From contig CASFNG010000003.1 of the NCBI GenBank assembly GCA_949296075.1, positions 282,316-346,315 on the forward strand: a DNA stretch of 64,000 bases, written 5' to 3'. The position numbers were made by a program, and so were the translations under genes. This document shows, piece by piece, positions 9,857 to 19,927 of this stretch. Origin of the DNA: an uncultured Parabacteroides sp. (GTDB lineage: Bacteria; Bacteroidota; Bacteroidia; Bacteroidales; Tannerellaceae). The notes under the pieces are model-generated. The model did no database searches and was not told the DNA's origin. It was given only the letters and a program-made list of their open reading frames with translations. Every line of letters begins with the position of its first letter. The stretch's first letter is position 1.

Positions 9857-11407
9857 CTATCGTTTCCAGAAGTTCTCCATCTCCTCCAAGGTCTTGCCTT
9901 TTGTCTCCGGGACAAAGCGCCAGATGAACAAAGCGGCCAGGATTCCCATCAAACCATAGATCCAATAGGCCATACCGTGATTGAAGGTATCGGTCAGGTA
10001 TTGGTTCTTGTCGAGCATAGGGAATGTCCAAGACACCAAGAAATTAGCGATCCATTGCGCGGCGACCGCGATACTCATCACCATCGACCGGATCGAGTTC
10101 GGGAAAATCTCAGCCAGCAGCACCCAGCATACCGGGCCCCACGACATGGCGAATCCCGCCGTATAGACCAACATACAGATCAACGACCCTATCCCGACAG
10201 AGCGCAGATAGAAGGTGGTCCCCAAGATCAGCATGGAGGCTGCCATAATCAGCGCGCCAATCATCATCAAAGGACGGCGGCCAAACTTATCGACCGTGAA
10301 AATGGCCAGCACGGTAAACGAGAGGTTCACCGCTCCCACCACGATCTGCTGCAACAGGGCGGCGTCGGTCGCGGCACCCATCGTCTTGAAGATCTCCGGG
10401 GCATAGTACAAGACCACGTTGATCCCCACGAATTGCTGGAAGGCGGACAGAAATACGCCCACCAGGATAATCAAGGCTCCAAACGAACGGATCGGGAACA
10501 GGAGCGCAATGCAGAAACTCAACAGCAAAGCGATCTCCAACGCACTCGTGCTTCCCAATATGAACAGCAGTCCGTAAGCCGCCAAGAAGAGGATCGCCCA
10601 AGTCAGCATAAACCGGAAATAGGGCTTCAGGGATGGAGCCTGCTGCTTGAAACTCTCGCGGATGTCCATCAGTTCGCGCTGGGCTTCCGCGGGACCCATC
10701 AGGTGATCCAACACACCCAACGCCCTCTTCTCCTGCCCGCACATCACCAAATAACGAGGGGTCTCGGGCACGAAGAACAGGAGCACGAGGAACAACAGGG
10801 CAGGGATGATCTCAGACGCGAACATCCAACGCCAACCTACCGAGTGCAACCAGGCGGCGTCGCCTTGCAAGGCGATCGTGTAATTCACGAAATAGACGAC
10901 CAACATCCCGAAAATAATGGCGAATTGGTTCCACGCCACCAAGTTCCCCCGCCGATCCGCCGGAGCGACCTCCGCGATATACATAGGCGATACCATCGAG
11001 GCAAGCCCCACCCCTACGCCACCTACAATCCGGTAAATCACAAAGGCATACATAAAGGTATGGTCACCGCTCTCAGGCATCCCGAAAAACATCTCAGGCC
11101 AGGCTGAGCCGATCGCGGAAAGCAAGAAAAGGACGGCTGCCCATAGTAAAGTTGGTTTCCGCCCATATCGCTGGCTAAGCCACCCGGCAAACGAAGCCCC
11201 CAAGATACAGCCGATCAACGCGCTGCTCACCACAAAGCCCTCCAAGGCGTTCGCCTGATCCAAAGGGAGCGCCCGAGGCTCGATAAAGAATTTGCGTAAT
11301 GATTCTACCGCTCCGGAGATCACCGCCGTATCGTATCCAAAGAGCAGGCCTCCGAGCGTAGCGACCAAGGTAAGCGAGAAAATGTAAGTATTATGACTGT
11401 TTTTCAT
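9857..11407 (-). CDS. xylE: D-xylose/H+ symporter, MFS sugar porter
   Basis: A 516-residue inner-membrane transporter counted from ATG 11405-11407 (MKNSHNTYIFSLTLVATLGG); an upstream in-frame start adds only eight poor residues. Sugar-porter signatures are present: FGYDTAVISGAV near residue 22, RYGRKPTLL near 75, VPETPRYL near 215, FGRRPLMMIG near 355 and VPETKGKTLEEME at the C-terminus. Twelve hydrophobic helices are apparent. The family imports pentose or hexose with protons; xylose is assigned because xylA, xylB and the regulator lie directly upstream. A strong terminator separates it from xylA, so it may be expressed partly by readthrough or from its own promoter. Confidence 0.9.
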   Translation of the reverse strand: MKNSHNTYIFSLTLVATLGGLLFGYDTAVISGAVESLRKFFIEPRALPLDQANALEGFVVSSALIGCILGASFAGWLSQRYGRKPTLLWAAVLFLLSAIGSAWPEMFFGMPESGDHTFMYAFVIYRIVGGVGVGLASMVSPMYIAEVAPADRRGNLVAWNQFAIIFGMLVVYFVNYTIALQGDAAWLHSVGWRWMFASEIIPALLFLVLLFFVPETPRYLVMCGQEKRALGVLDHLMGPAEAQRELMDIRESFKQQAPSLKPYFRFMLTWAILFLAAYGLLFILGSTSALEIALLLSFCIALLFPIRSFGALIILVGVFLSAFQQFVGINVVLYYAPEIFKTMGAATDAALLQQIVVGAVNLSFTVLAIFTVDKFGRRPLMMIGALIMAASMLILGTTFYLRSVGIGSLICMLVYTAGFAMSWGPVCWVLLAEIFPNSIRSMVMSIAVAAQWIANFLVSWTFPMLDKNQYLTDTFNHGMAYWIYGLMGILAALFIWRFVPETKGKTLEEMENFWKR

Positions 11408-11429
11408 GATTTCTTCAGCTAACAACGAC

Positions 11430-11491
11430 AAAAAAAAGACCGTTGGCAGCTGATTCAGGGGACTAATCCCCCTTTACGCCACCAACGGTCT
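11430..11491 (-). terminator. Strong terminator between xylA and xylE
   Basis: On the minus strand AGACCGTTGG (11482-11491) pairs exactly with CCAACGGTCT (11437-11446), followed by a T run. The loop itself holds a GGGGGATTAGTCCCC hairpin. It would end most transcripts after xylA. Confidence 0.85.
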
Positions 11492-11501
11492 GGGCTATTT
11501 A

Positions 11502-12830
11502 TTAAATGTATTGATTGACGATCATCTCGTACAGTTCCTGCTTACCGCTGATTTGCTTCGGCTCACCGTCACGCAAGGCGATAGCTCGCAGATCTTCCAA
11601 GGTAAGTTTGCCGTCCTCGAAGGCTTTTCCCTCCCCGGCATCGAAACTTGCATAACGTTCCGCACGCATCTTCCGGTAATCCGAGTTCTCAAGGATGTCG
11701 GCCGCTATCATCAAACCACGGGCGAAAGCGTCCATACCTCCGATATGAGCGATGAAAATATCGTCTAAATCGGTTGAGTTCCGGCGAGTCTTGGCATCAA
11801 AGTTCGTACCTCCAGTCGTTAGTCCGCCATTTTCTAAGATAACCAGCCAAGCTTGAGCCAATTCATATATATCCATCGGGAATTGGTCGGTGTCCCATCC
11901 ATTTTGGTAATCCCCACGATTGGCGTCGATACTGCATAGCATCCCGGCATCCGCGGCGGCTTGCAACTCATGGTCGAAGGTGTGCCCGGCCAAGGTAGCG
12001 TGGTTCACCTCGATATTCAAGGCGAAATCCTTGTCCAAGCCGTAATGACGCAAGAAACCGATCACGGTCTCAGCGTCCACATCATACTGATGTTTGGTCG
12101 GTTCCATAGGTTTAGGCTCTACGAGGAACGTCCCCTTGAAGCCGTTCTTGCGCCCATAATCGCGAGCCATAGTCAACATCATGGCAAGATGATCCTTCTC
12201 TCGCTTCATATTCGTGTTCAGCAAGCTCATATATCCCTCGCGACCACCCCAAAAAACGTAATTCTCCCCGCCTAAAGCGATACAAGCGTCGATTGCGTTC
12301 TTGATCTGCGTTGCGGCGCAAGCTACCGTCGGGAAGTAAGGATTCGTGGCAGCGCCGTTCATATAACGTTTATGTCCGAAAACATTGGCCGTGGACCACA
12401 ACAGTTTCTTTCCCGTAGCCTCCTGGTGCTCTTTCGCATGCTCAACCATAATATGCAAACGTCTCTCGAACTCTGCCAACGTTGGACCTTCATCTACCAC
12501 ATCCACATCGTGGAAACAGTAATAGGGGATATTGCACTTTGTCATGAACTCAAAAGCGGCATCCATCTTATATTTCGCCCGAGAGATCGGATCGGTACTA
12601 TCATTCCAAGGGAAAGTTTTCGTCCCGCCTCCGAACTGGTCGGATCCTTCAGCGCACAATGTATGCCAATAAGCCATCGCAAAGCGCAAATGTTCCTTCA
12701 AAGTCTTACCCATAACGACTTTATTCTCGTCATAATAATGGAAAGCGAACGGGTTTTTAGACTCACGTCCCTCGAACTGAATTTGGCCAATTCCCGGGAA
12801 AAACTCTTTTTCTCCTTTAAAGTAACTCAT
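11502..12830 (-). CDS. xylA: Xylose isomerase
   Basis: A 442-residue cytoplasmic enzyme converting D-xylose to D-xylulose. The start is ATG 12828-12830 ([20 protein letters not shown]), where homology normally begins. The open frame continues upstream for 77 residues, but that part is Arg/Ser-rich and overlaps the xylB end, so I exclude it. Class II xylose isomerase features are visible: [12 protein letters not shown] near residue 95 with the catalytic His, [16 protein letters not shown] near 230 with a metal Glu, [19 protein letters not shown] near 263, and [17 protein letters not shown] near 295. It follows xylB by 73 bases and ends just before a strong terminator. Confidence 0.96.
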   Translation of the reverse strand: MSYFKGEKEFFPGIGQIQFEGRESKNPFAFHYYDENKVVMGKTLKEHLRFAMAYWHTLCAEGSDQFGGGTKTFPWNDSTDPISRAKYKMDAAFEFMTKCNIPYYCFHDVDVVDEGPTLAEFERRLHIMVEHAKEHQEATGKKLLWSTANVFGHKRYMNGAATNPYFPTVACAATQIKNAIDACIALGGENYVFWGGREGYMSLLNTNMKREKDHLAMMLTMARDYGRKNGFKGTFLVEPKPMEPTKHQYDVDAETVIGFLRHYGLDKDFALNIEVNHATLAGHTFDHELQAAADAGMLCSIDANRGDYQNGWDTDQFPMDIYELAQAWLVILENGGLTTGGTNFDAKTRRNSTDLDDIFIAHIGGMDAFARGLMIAADILENSDYRKMRAERYASFDAGEGKAFEDGKLTLEDLRAIALRDGEPKQISGKQELYEMIVNQYI

Positions 12831-12903
12831 AATAACATTATATTTAAGAATGAATATTTTATACCAACAACCGCACCTCGCCTCAGCACGGCCGGAAAGC
12901 TTA

Positions 12904-14394
12904 CTATTTATTAAGTACCGATTCCAAACGCTCCTTCCAGACATCAAACGCCCCACAATAGGCATTCGCCTTGAAGCCGTCCGGCTCAACCACCTTGATT
13001 TTCTGCAAGGAAGCGAAAGCCTCTTCCGCACTCTTGTAGATGCCAGCGCCAATACCCGCACCTTTAGCCGCGCCTACCGCTCCATTTGTGTCGTAAAGTT
13101 CGATCACAGCACCCGTCACTCCCGCCAGGGCGTCCCGGAAAATAGGGCTCAAGAACATATTCGCGTTACCGGCACGTATCACCCGAATATCTATTCCCAT
13201 ATCGTTCATGATGTCCATGCCGTACTTGAAAGCGAAGACAATTCCCTCCTGCGCCGCACGTGCCATGTGAGCCTTTCCGTGGATGTTGAAGTTGAGCCCG
13301 TGAACGGAACAATCCACCTGGCGATTCTGCAACATACGTTCCGCTCCATTCCCGAACGGAAGGATCGATAATCCGTCGCAACCGATCGGGACCGTAGCCG
13401 CCAAATCATTCAATTCTCCGTAAGTTATTCCCTCCGGGGCCACGTTCCGTTTGATCCATGAGTTCAAGATCCCCACACCATTGATGCACAACAGCACGCC
13501 CAAACGGGTCCGCTCGACAGAATGATTGACATGGGCGAAGGTATTCACCCGGGAAAGCGTATCATAATTCACCCTCCCATTCACGCCATATACCACTCCT
13601 GACGTACCTCCGGTAGCGGCGATCTCGCCAGGATTCAGCACATTCAGCGACAAGGCGTTGTTTGGCTGGTCGCCAGCCCGGTAAGTAACCGGAGTTCCCT
13701 TTTTCAAGCCTAACTCAGCGGCGACAGAGGCCGTCACCTCCCCTTGCAAGCCAAACGTAGGACGAATGTCCGCGATCAGATCTTTGCTGAAACCATAATA
13801 CGCCATCAAGTCGTCCGATAACTTATTATCCTTGAAATCCCAAAAGATTCCTTCCGACAAGCCTGAAACGGTAGTCACGATGTCTCCTGTCAAACGCATC
13901 GCTATAAAATCGCCCGGTAGCATGATCTTGTAGATTCTATCATAGACACCAGGCTCATACTCCTTGACCCAAGCCAACTTGGAGGCCGTGAAGTTCCCGG
14001 GAGAATTCAACAAACGCGACAGGCAACGCTCCTCCCCTATATTCTTGAAGGCACGCTCGCCATACGAGACAGCGCGACTGTCGCACCAGATAATCGAAGG
14101 ACGAAGCACCTCTTGCTTCTTGTCCACCAATACCAAGCCATGCATCTGGTAAGAGATACCAATCGCCTTGATAGCGTCGCCTTTCACGTTAGCGGCAGCC
14201 ATAGCACCTTTCAAGGCGGCTTTCGTATACGCCCACCAATCCTCCGGATCCTGTTCAGCCCAACCGGGGCGCAACGCCTTGATCGGAGCCTCCTCTTTCG
14301 GGTAAAAATCCGAGCCAATCGTCAAACCAGTCTCCTCATCTACGATAGAGACCTTTATGGAAGAACTTCCAATATCACAACCTAACAGACACAT
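12904..14394 (-). CDS. xylB: Xylulokinase
   Basis: A 496-residue FGGY-family kinase phosphorylating D-xylulose to xylulose 5-phosphate for the pentose phosphate pathway. The N-terminal phosphate-binding loop [19 protein letters not shown], the [13 protein letters not shown] segment near residue 78, IIWCDSRAV near 100, and the C-terminal [19 protein letters not shown] and [14 protein letters not shown] segments all fit the family. It lies 11 bases after the Nudix-type regulator gene and upstream of xylA, so regulator, kinase and isomerase form one transcription unit. Confidence 0.95.
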   Translation of the reverse strand: MCLLGCDIGSSSIKVSIVDEETGLTIGSDFYPKEEAPIKALRPGWAEQDPEDWWAYTKAALKGAMAAANVKGDAIKAIGISYQMHGLVLVDKKQEVLRPSIIWCDSRAVSYGERAFKNIGEERCLSRLLNSPGNFTASKLAWVKEYEPGVYDRIYKIMLPGDFIAMRLTGDIVTTVSGLSEGIFWDFKDNKLSDDLMAYYGFSKDLIADIRPTFGLQGEVTASVAAELGLKKGTPVTYRAGDQPNNALSLNVLNPGEIAATGGTSGVVYGVNGRVNYDTLSRVNTFAHVNHSVERTRLGVLLCINGVGILNSWIKRNVAPEGITYGELNDLAATVPIGCDGLSILPFGNGAERMLQNRQVDCSVHGLNFNIHGKAHMARAAQEGIVFAFKYGMDIMNDMGIDIRVIRAGNANMFLSPIFRDALAGVTGAVIELYDTNGAVGAAKGAGIGAGIYKSAEEAFASLQKIKVVEPDGFKANAYCGAFDVWKERLESVLNK

Positions 14395-14405
14395 AATCCC
14401 TGTCT

Positions 14406-15146
14406 TTATATTTTATTAAACCTTGAACGCTGTTGATTATACTTTACCTTATCGAAACGGAAATAGCGCGCGGCACGGTGAGCCACGCCATCTTGCCGAT
14501 CCTCCGTAGGGACAACATACGCCAACGAGCTCATCTTCTTATGAAAATTCCGCACATCCATCTCCCGGTTATAGATCACCTCATAAGCACGCCGCAGCTG
14601 CAAAGCCGTGAACTTAGGCGGAAGATAGTCGAAGACGATGGCCGGCTCCTTTTCCACCCAAAGGCGGATCTCGCTCACGGCCGCCTCGATAATCTCCTTA
14701 TGGTCGAACGGCAACCGGGGCAGTTGATCGATCGGGCACCAGCAGATCGGCCCGACATCTGTCCGCGCCGGAGCCTTACGTTTTTTCTTGCACAAAGCGA
14801 GATACGCGACCGTGATCAGCCGTCCGATCTTGACCTTCGAGGTAGCCTCCAGCCAACGCACGTCAAGCTGGTTCGAGGTACGTGAGGGAGATCCAAAACA
14901 ACGGAATTGCTTCAAGGAGACACGTCGCAACCCCGTAGAATCACTCAAAACCCGGGTCGCGGCGTCATTCAGATCCTCATTCTCATAGATCAGGCTACCC
15001 GGCAATTTATAGCCGATCAACTCGCCCTTTTCATCCTTTCGTCCAGTCAGCAACACGGTAAGCTTATCATCGTCTATACTCAAGAGGACACAATCTACGG
15101 AAACGTAAGGGGAAAGCATCTCTTTATGCTCGTCTTGTGCATCCAT
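14406..15146 (-). CDS. Nudix-fold transcriptional regulator of the xylose genes (NrtR/AraR type)
   Basis: A 246-residue protein from ATG 15144-15146 (MDAQDEHKEMLSPYVSVD); an in-frame GTG lies three codons upstream. Residues ~12-150 form a Nudix fold, but the Nudix box is degenerate: PGSLIYENEDLNDAATRV then LSDSTGL lacks the metal-binding glutamates of REUxEExGU. Residues ~165-240 hold a winged helix (FTALQLRRAYEVIYNREMDV, NFHKKM). This matches Bacteroidetes sugar-responsive Nudix regulators that bind a sugar instead of hydrolysing a nucleotide. It is the first gene of the xylose operon, so it is probably autoregulated, with a pentose as ligand by inference. A consensus promoter lies just upstream. 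Confidence 0.85.
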   Translation of the reverse strand: MDAQDEHKEMLSPYVSVDCVLLSIDDDKLTVLLTGRKDEKGELIGYKLPGSLIYENEDLNDAATRVLSDSTGLRRVSLKQFRCFGSPSRTSNQLDVRWLEATSKVKIGRLITVAYLALCKKKRKAPARTDVGPICWCPIDQLPRLPFDHKEIIEAAVSEIRLWVEKEPAIVFDYLPPKFTALQLRRAYEVIYNREMDVRNFHKKMSSLAYVVPTEDRQDGVAHRAARYFRFDKVKYNQQRSRFNKI

Positions 15147-15169
15147 GATATTCACTCATTAGATCTATG

Positions 15170-15200
15170 CAAATATAGATATTTTATTCAACAAAACAAA
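15170..15200 (-). promoter_or_regulatory. Consensus promoter of the xylose operon
   Basis: The minus strand carries TTTG (15197-15200), exactly 19 bases, then TATATTTG (15170-15177): a full Bacteroides -33/-7 pair. The predicted start falls about 17 bases before the regulator ATG. Confidence 0.75.
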
Positions 15201-15353
15201 TGCGCTTTCTTTTTCACATCCACGCTAAGTCATTATTTCTCTGACTTTTTCTTATCATACCTCATACAATATGCCGCACAACATATCACACAGCCCCCAA
15301 GCATCCGGACAGCAAATCATGGTCAACAAACGCTGCACATTCATTTTATTTTC

Positions 15354-15361
15354 TACATTTG
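15354..15361 (+). promoter_or_regulatory. Probable -7 promoter element of trkH
   Basis: TACATTTG matches TAnnTTTG. Transcription would start near 15367, which favours ATG 15388 over the earlier in-frame starts. Confidence 0.5.
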
Positions 15362-15387
15362 TCAGCATGTTTAAAAACATAGGCTAC

Positions 15388-17211
15388 ATGAATCTGAAGA
15401 ATATCTATTTCTCATGGCTGATCCAATGGAGCAAACTCAAGGTGATCTTAAACCCCGTGGCGGAAATCATCATCTTGCTGGCCTCCCTCACCTCCCTGTT
15501 CGTGCTGATCTATCAATTCGGTTTCGTCCAGACGACCGACTCCATCCATACGATACGCGACATCTATCCGTTCCTCTTGCTCACGTTCTTCACGGGGATC
15601 ACGCTCCGTTACATCGTGAAGTCGCAAGAGATCATCCAAGAGAAGATGCTCTATATCGACATCTGCATATACTTCCTGCTGTTCGCCGTGCTATCCAGCA
15701 AGATGTTTTTCAAGGAGACCATCGCCCAATCCCTGCCCTATCTCACCTTTCTCTCCCATCCGATATGCGTCTATTCGCTCTTATTGGGATTGAGTATCAT
15801 CCACCTTTCGCGGCAAGCGTTCGGATTGATGCAGGCGAAGATCAAGCCCGCGTTGTTATTCCTGCTCAGTTTCGTGTTCGTGATCTTGGTAGGCGCCGGC
15901 TTATTATCACTCCCTAACGCCACTACCCAACCCATCGCTTTCATCGACGCGTTATTCATATCCACCACCTCCGTTTGCGTGACCGGATTGACCACTGTCG
16001 ATGTAGCCACCAGCTTCACCCATATCGGGCACATCATCATCCTGCTCCTGATACAGATCGGAGGTATCGGAGTCATGACATTCACCTCTTTCTTCGCGCT
16101 CTCCTTTATGGGGAAATCCTCCTTCAACAGCAAGATGATGCTGAAGGATTGGCTTAACGAGGACAAGACCGGGAAGCTATTCCGGGTAATCCTCAATATT
16201 CTTTGCGTGACCTTGCTTATAGAGGCGATCGGCGCCTACTGCATTTACATGAGCGTACGGGGAGAGCTGCCGGGCGGGACGAGACAAGAGCTGTTTTACG
16301 CCATCTTCCACTCCATATCAGCCTTCTGCAACGCCGGGATCTCCACGCTGAGCGGGAATATGTGCGACCCTCTCGTAGCCGATAAGTATATGCTCCATTT
16401 CTGGATCGCCATGCTCATCATATTCGGAGGGTTAGGATTCCCTATCCTGTTCAATTACCTCAAGCTCCTGCAACACCTGATCGTGAATGGGGTCAAGATG
16501 CTCTTAGGCATACAGAAACATTATGTACACGTCCCTCACATCATCCAGGTGAATACATATATCGTGGTAATATCCACCCTCATCCTGCTATGCGTGGGGA
16601 CAATCTCCTATCTCATCCTTGAATACGACAACACCTTGGAAGGGCTCCCGTTTGGCGGGAAACTGGCCGAGGCCTTCTTGGGGGCGGTCACGCCCCGTAC
16701 CGCCGGATTCAACGTCACCAACATGCAGCTGCTGGCCCCTTCCACATTGGTCCTGACCTTGATCCTGATGGCTATTGGAGCCGCGCCCATGTCAACGGGA
16801 GGCGGATTGAAAGTAACGACTACCTTCGTCGCCTTGGCCACCACCCTCAACGTGGCACGGGAGAAGGAGAAGGTAGAGATCCGGCGGCGCGAGATCGCTC
16901 CCGCCACGATCCGAAGGGCATTCGCAACGATCGTATTGTATTTCGCCTGGGTAGCGATCGCCACCCTGCTCCTCTCCTGCACGGAGGGAAAAGACGCCCC
17001 GCTATTCTCCCTGCTGTTCGAGGTCGTCTCGGCATTAAGCACGGTCGGGCTGAGCGTGAACTACACGCCGGAGCTATCCGTGGCGGGAAAAATCATCATC
17101 ATCTGCACGATGCTGATCGGAAGGATAGGCGTATTGACGTTCCTCATCAGCTTCTGCAAGGAATACACACGGAAGGATTACACATATCCGCAAGAAAATA
17201 TATTGATGTAA
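15388..17211 (+). CDS. trkH: Potassium uptake protein TrkH/KtrB
   Basis: A 607-residue inner-membrane K+ translocating subunit from ATG 15388 (MNLKNIYFSWLIQWSK); the frame is open 39 codons further but a -7 box lies inside that stretch. Four selectivity-filter loops are visible, each with its glycine: TTSVCVTGLTTV near residue 195, SAFCNAGISTL near 318, AVTPRTAGFNV near 435, and VSALSTVGLSV near 553. An extra N-terminal helical region (~150 residues) precedes the core, which makes it longer than KtrB. It is followed 15 bases later by its regulatory subunit. Confidence 0.93.
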   Translation: MNLKNIYFSWLIQWSKLKVILNPVAEIIILLASLTSLFVLIYQFGFVQTTDSIHTIRDIYPFLLLTFFTGITLRYIVKSQEIIQEKMLYIDICIYFLLFAVLSSKMFFKETIAQSLPYLTFLSHPICVYSLLLGLSIIHLSRQAFGLMQAKIKPALLFLLSFVFVILVGAGLLSLPNATTQPIAFIDALFISTTSVCVTGLTTVDVATSFTHIGHIIILLLIQIGGIGVMTFTSFFALSFMGKSSFNSKMMLKDWLNEDKTGKLFRVILNILCVTLLIEAIGAYCIYMSVRGELPGGTRQELFYAIFHSISAFCNAGISTLSGNMCDPLVADKYMLHFWIAMLIIFGGLGFPILFNYLKLLQHLIVNGVKMLLGIQKHYVHVPHIIQVNTYIVVISTLILLCVGTISYLILEYDNTLEGLPFGGKLAEAFLGAVTPRTAGFNVTNMQLLAPSTLVLTLILMAIGAAPMSTGGGLKVTTTFVALATTLNVAREKEKVEIRRREIAPATIRRAFATIVLYFAWVAIATLLLSCTEGKDAPLFSLLFEVVSALSTVGLSVNYTPELSVAGKIIIICTMLIGRIGVLTFLISFCKEYTRKDYTYPQENILM

Positions 17212-17226
17212 TAATAAGGAACTGAC

Positions 17227-17913
17227 ATGAAACACTTGGTAATCGGATTAGGTAGCTTGGGAAGCGCGATCGCCCGGGACTTGAGCCGTCTTGGGAACGA
17301 GGTGATCGGGATAGATAAGGACACGCGCAAGGTGAACTTAGTGAAGAACGACATAGCCGGCGCCATCACGATGGACTCCACGGACAAAGACGCACTCACG
17401 AGCCTGCCATTGGGAGAGATGGATTCCATCATCGTGACTTTCGGAAAAGACTTCGGGATCTCCGTCCAGACGGTAGCGCTGCTGAAGAACCTCGACGTGA
17501 ACAAGATTATCGTACGGGCGATCTCTCCCATCCATGAGGCGGTACTCCGCGCCATCGGGATCGACGAGATGATTACCCCCGAGAAGGATTTCTCGACCCT
17601 ATATACCTCGCGCACCGCATTGGGCGACCGCCTGCAACAATGGTACAAGGTGACTGATACGGATCACCTCTACAAGATCAAGACCCCAAGGGCGCTGGTA
17701 GGGCAAACGGTGCAGAATATCAATTTAGAGGGGAATTTCGGGATCCGACTGGTCGCCATCGAGCGGCCGTATGAGAAGAAGAACCTGATCGGGCTCACGC
17801 AAATCACCAACAACGTGATCAATCCCGTCACCGACGAGCAAACCATAGAGGCCGACGACATATTGATCCTGTTCGGCAAGATGGAACAATTAAACAAGAT
17901 CGCCCACCTTTAA
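17227..17913 (+). CDS. trkA: Trk/Ktr potassium uptake regulatory subunit (RCK domain)
   Basis: A 228-residue cytoplasmic protein with one Rossmann RCK-N domain (HLVIGLGSLGSAIARDLSRL, acidic residues in VIGIDKD near residue 34) and a C-terminal RCK-C domain (residues ~140-225). It is half the length of E. coli TrkA, which has two copies, so it is closer to KtrA. It gates the TrkH channel in response to nucleotides. It directly follows trkH and is followed by a strong hairpin. Confidence 0.93.
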   Translation: MKHLVIGLGSLGSAIARDLSRLGNEVIGIDKDTRKVNLVKNDIAGAITMDSTDKDALTSLPLGEMDSIIVTFGKDFGISVQTVALLKNLDVNKIIVRAISPIHEAVLRAIGIDEMITPEKDFSTLYTSRTALGDRLQQWYKVTDTDHLYKIKTPRALVGQTVQNINLEGNFGIRLVAIERPYEKKNLIGLTQITNNVINPVTDEQTIEADDILILFGKMEQLNKIAHL

Positions 17914-17944
17914 TCCCGACAAACGGAAAAGATAAGCAGACAAA

Positions 17945-17980
17945 GATAGGCTGTATCAATTTGTTATGATACAGCCTATC
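17945..17980. terminator. Bidirectional hairpin between trkA and the mutarotase gene
   Basis: GATAGGCTGTATCA (17945-17958) pairs perfectly over 14 bp with TGATACAGCCTATC (17967-17980) between convergent genes. T tracts are short on both sides. Confidence 0.65.
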
Positions 17981-17997
17981 CGTCTTTCCATACCTCC

Positions 17998-18879
17998 CTA
18001 AGGCAGGGCGATCTCGATCGTATAAGAGGCGTCGAACGACTCGCCAGGCTCCAATCGGTTCACCCAATCCCGATCCTTGTATTCTCCCTTATATCCGATC
18101 CGGTCGCAACGCCCGTACCACGGCTCGATGCAGACAAAAGGAGCGTCTTTCCTCGGGGGCGACCAAAGGCCGACCAACGGGGCCGTGAAGCTCAAGGAGA
18201 GATACGGGCGGCGATCCATATCCAACAGATCCACCCGTTTCACCTGGCCATTCTCCAAGATAAACGTATCGATGTCGAAAGTATGGATATCCAAGGGTAG
18301 CATTCCCTCCTCGTCTAACGGGACCGGACGGGTCTCATCGCTCACGCACCCTTTCTCCGCCAATACCCGATAGATCAATCCATCCGGCTTATCGAAGGCG
18401 AAATAGCCTCGCTTGGGAGAATCTTGCGCATAATTCGGATAATAGAACGCGGGATGGGCGCCGATCTGGAAATACATCCGCTTATCCCCCGTATTCCGCA
18501 CACGCCAAAGCACCTCGATCCGGTTTCCCTCCAAGCGGTAACCGATCTCTAAGTTGAATGGGAACGGATAGACCTTCAAGGTATCGGGCGTGTCCCGAAG
18601 GAGAAAACGCACCTCGTTATCCGACTCCTTTACCAGCGTAAAATCCATATCCCGGGCGAAACCATGCTGCGAGAGAGGATAGGTCACGCCCTCATGCCGG
18701 TATTCCGCCTCCCAGACACTTCCCACGATCGGGAAAAGTACCGGGGAATGCCGTTTCCAATACGCGGGGTCGGCTTGCCAAAGGTATTCCTTCCCCGTAG
18801 AGTTCGCCACGATACCGCTCAATTCCGCCCCATGCTCGGCGATGCGGATCGTCAGTTCCTTGTTCGATAATGTTTTCAT
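17998..18879 (-). CDS. Aldose 1-epimerase family protein
   Basis: A 293-residue cytoplasmic protein with the galactose-mutarotase-like fold. Catalytic-type histidines are seen in SQHGFARDMDF near residue 73 and IGAHPAFYYP near 142; the late segment CIEPWYGRCDRIGY resembles the substrate-binding end of LacX-like members. The family interconverts sugar anomers; the substrate is not evident here. It starts five bases after the DUF2971-like gene ends, so the two are probably co-transcribed. Confidence 0.85.
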   Translation of the reverse strand: MKTLSNKELTIRIAEHGAELSGIVANSTGKEYLWQADPAYWKRHSPVLFPIVGSVWEAEYRHEGVTYPLSQHGFARDMDFTLVKESDNEVRFLLRDTPDTLKVYPFPFNLEIGYRLEGNRIEVLWRVRNTGDKRMYFQIGAHPAFYYPNYAQDSPKRGYFAFDKPDGLIYRVLAEKGCVSDETRPVPLDEEGMLPLDIHTFDIDTFILENGQVKRVDLLDMDRRPYLSLSFTAPLVGLWSPPRKDAPFVCIEPWYGRCDRIGYKGEYKDRDWVNRLEPGESFDASYTIEIALP

Positions 18880-18884
18880 CTTCT

Positions 18885-19670
18885 TTATGTAAGGTTTAGT
18901 AGTTGCTCAGCGGGAAGTCCCTTGCTCTTCAAGAGGCCGATCAACGCCCCGAATAGCAGGGGATGTCTCTCCCTGTCACATAGGTGGATATGCCGCAAGC
19001 ATTCCAGAGGGAACTCCAGCGGGGCGTAAGGCAGCAGCGTGCCCCGCTCGTAGCGGTAGCTCACCTCCTCCGGAGATTTCCACACGGCGAGCCGCCATTC
19101 CTTATCCGTATCCGAAGAAGCCGGCTTTACCTCCAAGGCGGCCTCGCACAGCATCGAGAAAAAGCGCGACCCGGGCTTGAACCCCGTATGCTCCTCATCA
19201 AAGAAGAAGGTGTCGTACTCCGTTTTCAGCAGCTCCATGAAATGACGGATCACCGATTCCTTGTCGTACTTGCAAGGCGAGAGCGCATAATTCTCAAGCA
19301 AGCAATGCTCACCCAACAATCGGTAGTCCAGCTCAAGCACCAGATGGGGCTCCTTATCGCACCCTGCCTCCGCCGCCTCCAGACGCTCATGCAAGGGAAT
19401 CACGTACATCCCCATCTCCGGGCCGACCAGCATTCGGCTTCCCTCCCTGAAGAAGGGGATCGCCCGCTTACCACGTTCGGCGGGTATTCCTTCGCTCTCC
19501 TCATACAAACCGATGGACTCGCGCAATAAGGAGAGCCCATAATCCACCTCCTCACGTGGTACCTCGTGCATTAACTCGATAGCCGACAACGTAAAAGAGG
19601 AGCTTGTCCCGGCCGTCCGCTCTAAGCTCTCGACGAACGCGGGCAATGAAATTCGCTTATATAAAACCAT
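18885..19670 (-). CDS. Uncharacterised protein with DUF2971-like C-terminal pattern
   Basis: A 261-residue soluble protein with no signal peptide. The C-terminal third (DKEWRLAVW, then RYERGTLLPYAPLEFPLECLRHIHL) resembles the conserved end of DUF2971 proteins: an ExR motif, then a strand-rich region with a basic residue and proline. The usual N-terminal tryptophan/serine box of that family is not obvious, so the match is partial. It lies five bases upstream of the mutarotase-like gene. I cannot assign a function. Confidence 0.6.
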   Translation of the reverse strand: MVLYKRISLPAFVESLERTAGTSSSFTLSAIELMHEVPREEVDYGLSLLRESIGLYEESEGIPAERGKRAIPFFREGSRMLVGPEMGMYVIPLHERLEAAEAGCDKEPHLVLELDYRLLGEHCLLENYALSPCKYDKESVIRHFMELLKTEYDTFFFDEEHTGFKPGSRFFSMLCEAALEVKPASSDTDKEWRLAVWKSPEEVSYRYERGTLLPYAPLEFPLECLRHIHLCDRERHPLLFGALIGLLKSKGLPAEQLLNLT

Positions 19671-19927
19671 ATATTCCTTATTTTATTCCGCAAGATAGGA
19701 AATATTTCCGATCCCCGGAACGACCTCACCCGGAAAAGTAGCCCATGCCTTTCTTCCCGGCCTCCTCTTGGCACTCCATACGCCTGACGGAGAAAAACAG
19801 CGATAAAACTGGAAGCCGGAATGAACCAACGCCTTCAAATCTTGTTTTAATAGAAAAAGAGTCGTATCCGGGGGCTTCTCCCGGACGATCCGGCGAAACG
19901 ATTACAAACATTTTAAAGAAAAAAGGT

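Noticed and set aside
9981-11107. Long plus-strand open frame opposite xylE
   Set aside because: Gln/His/Arg-rich translation mirrors the antisense of a membrane protein; no domain or start context.
12831-13061. 77-codon N-terminal extension of xylA
   Set aside because: It overlaps the end of xylB, is basic and low in similarity to any isomerase, and the family start is at MSYFKG.
19745-19927. Extended rubredoxin start
   Set aside because: Rubredoxin begins at MKKYICTVC; the upstream residues have no signal or domain character.
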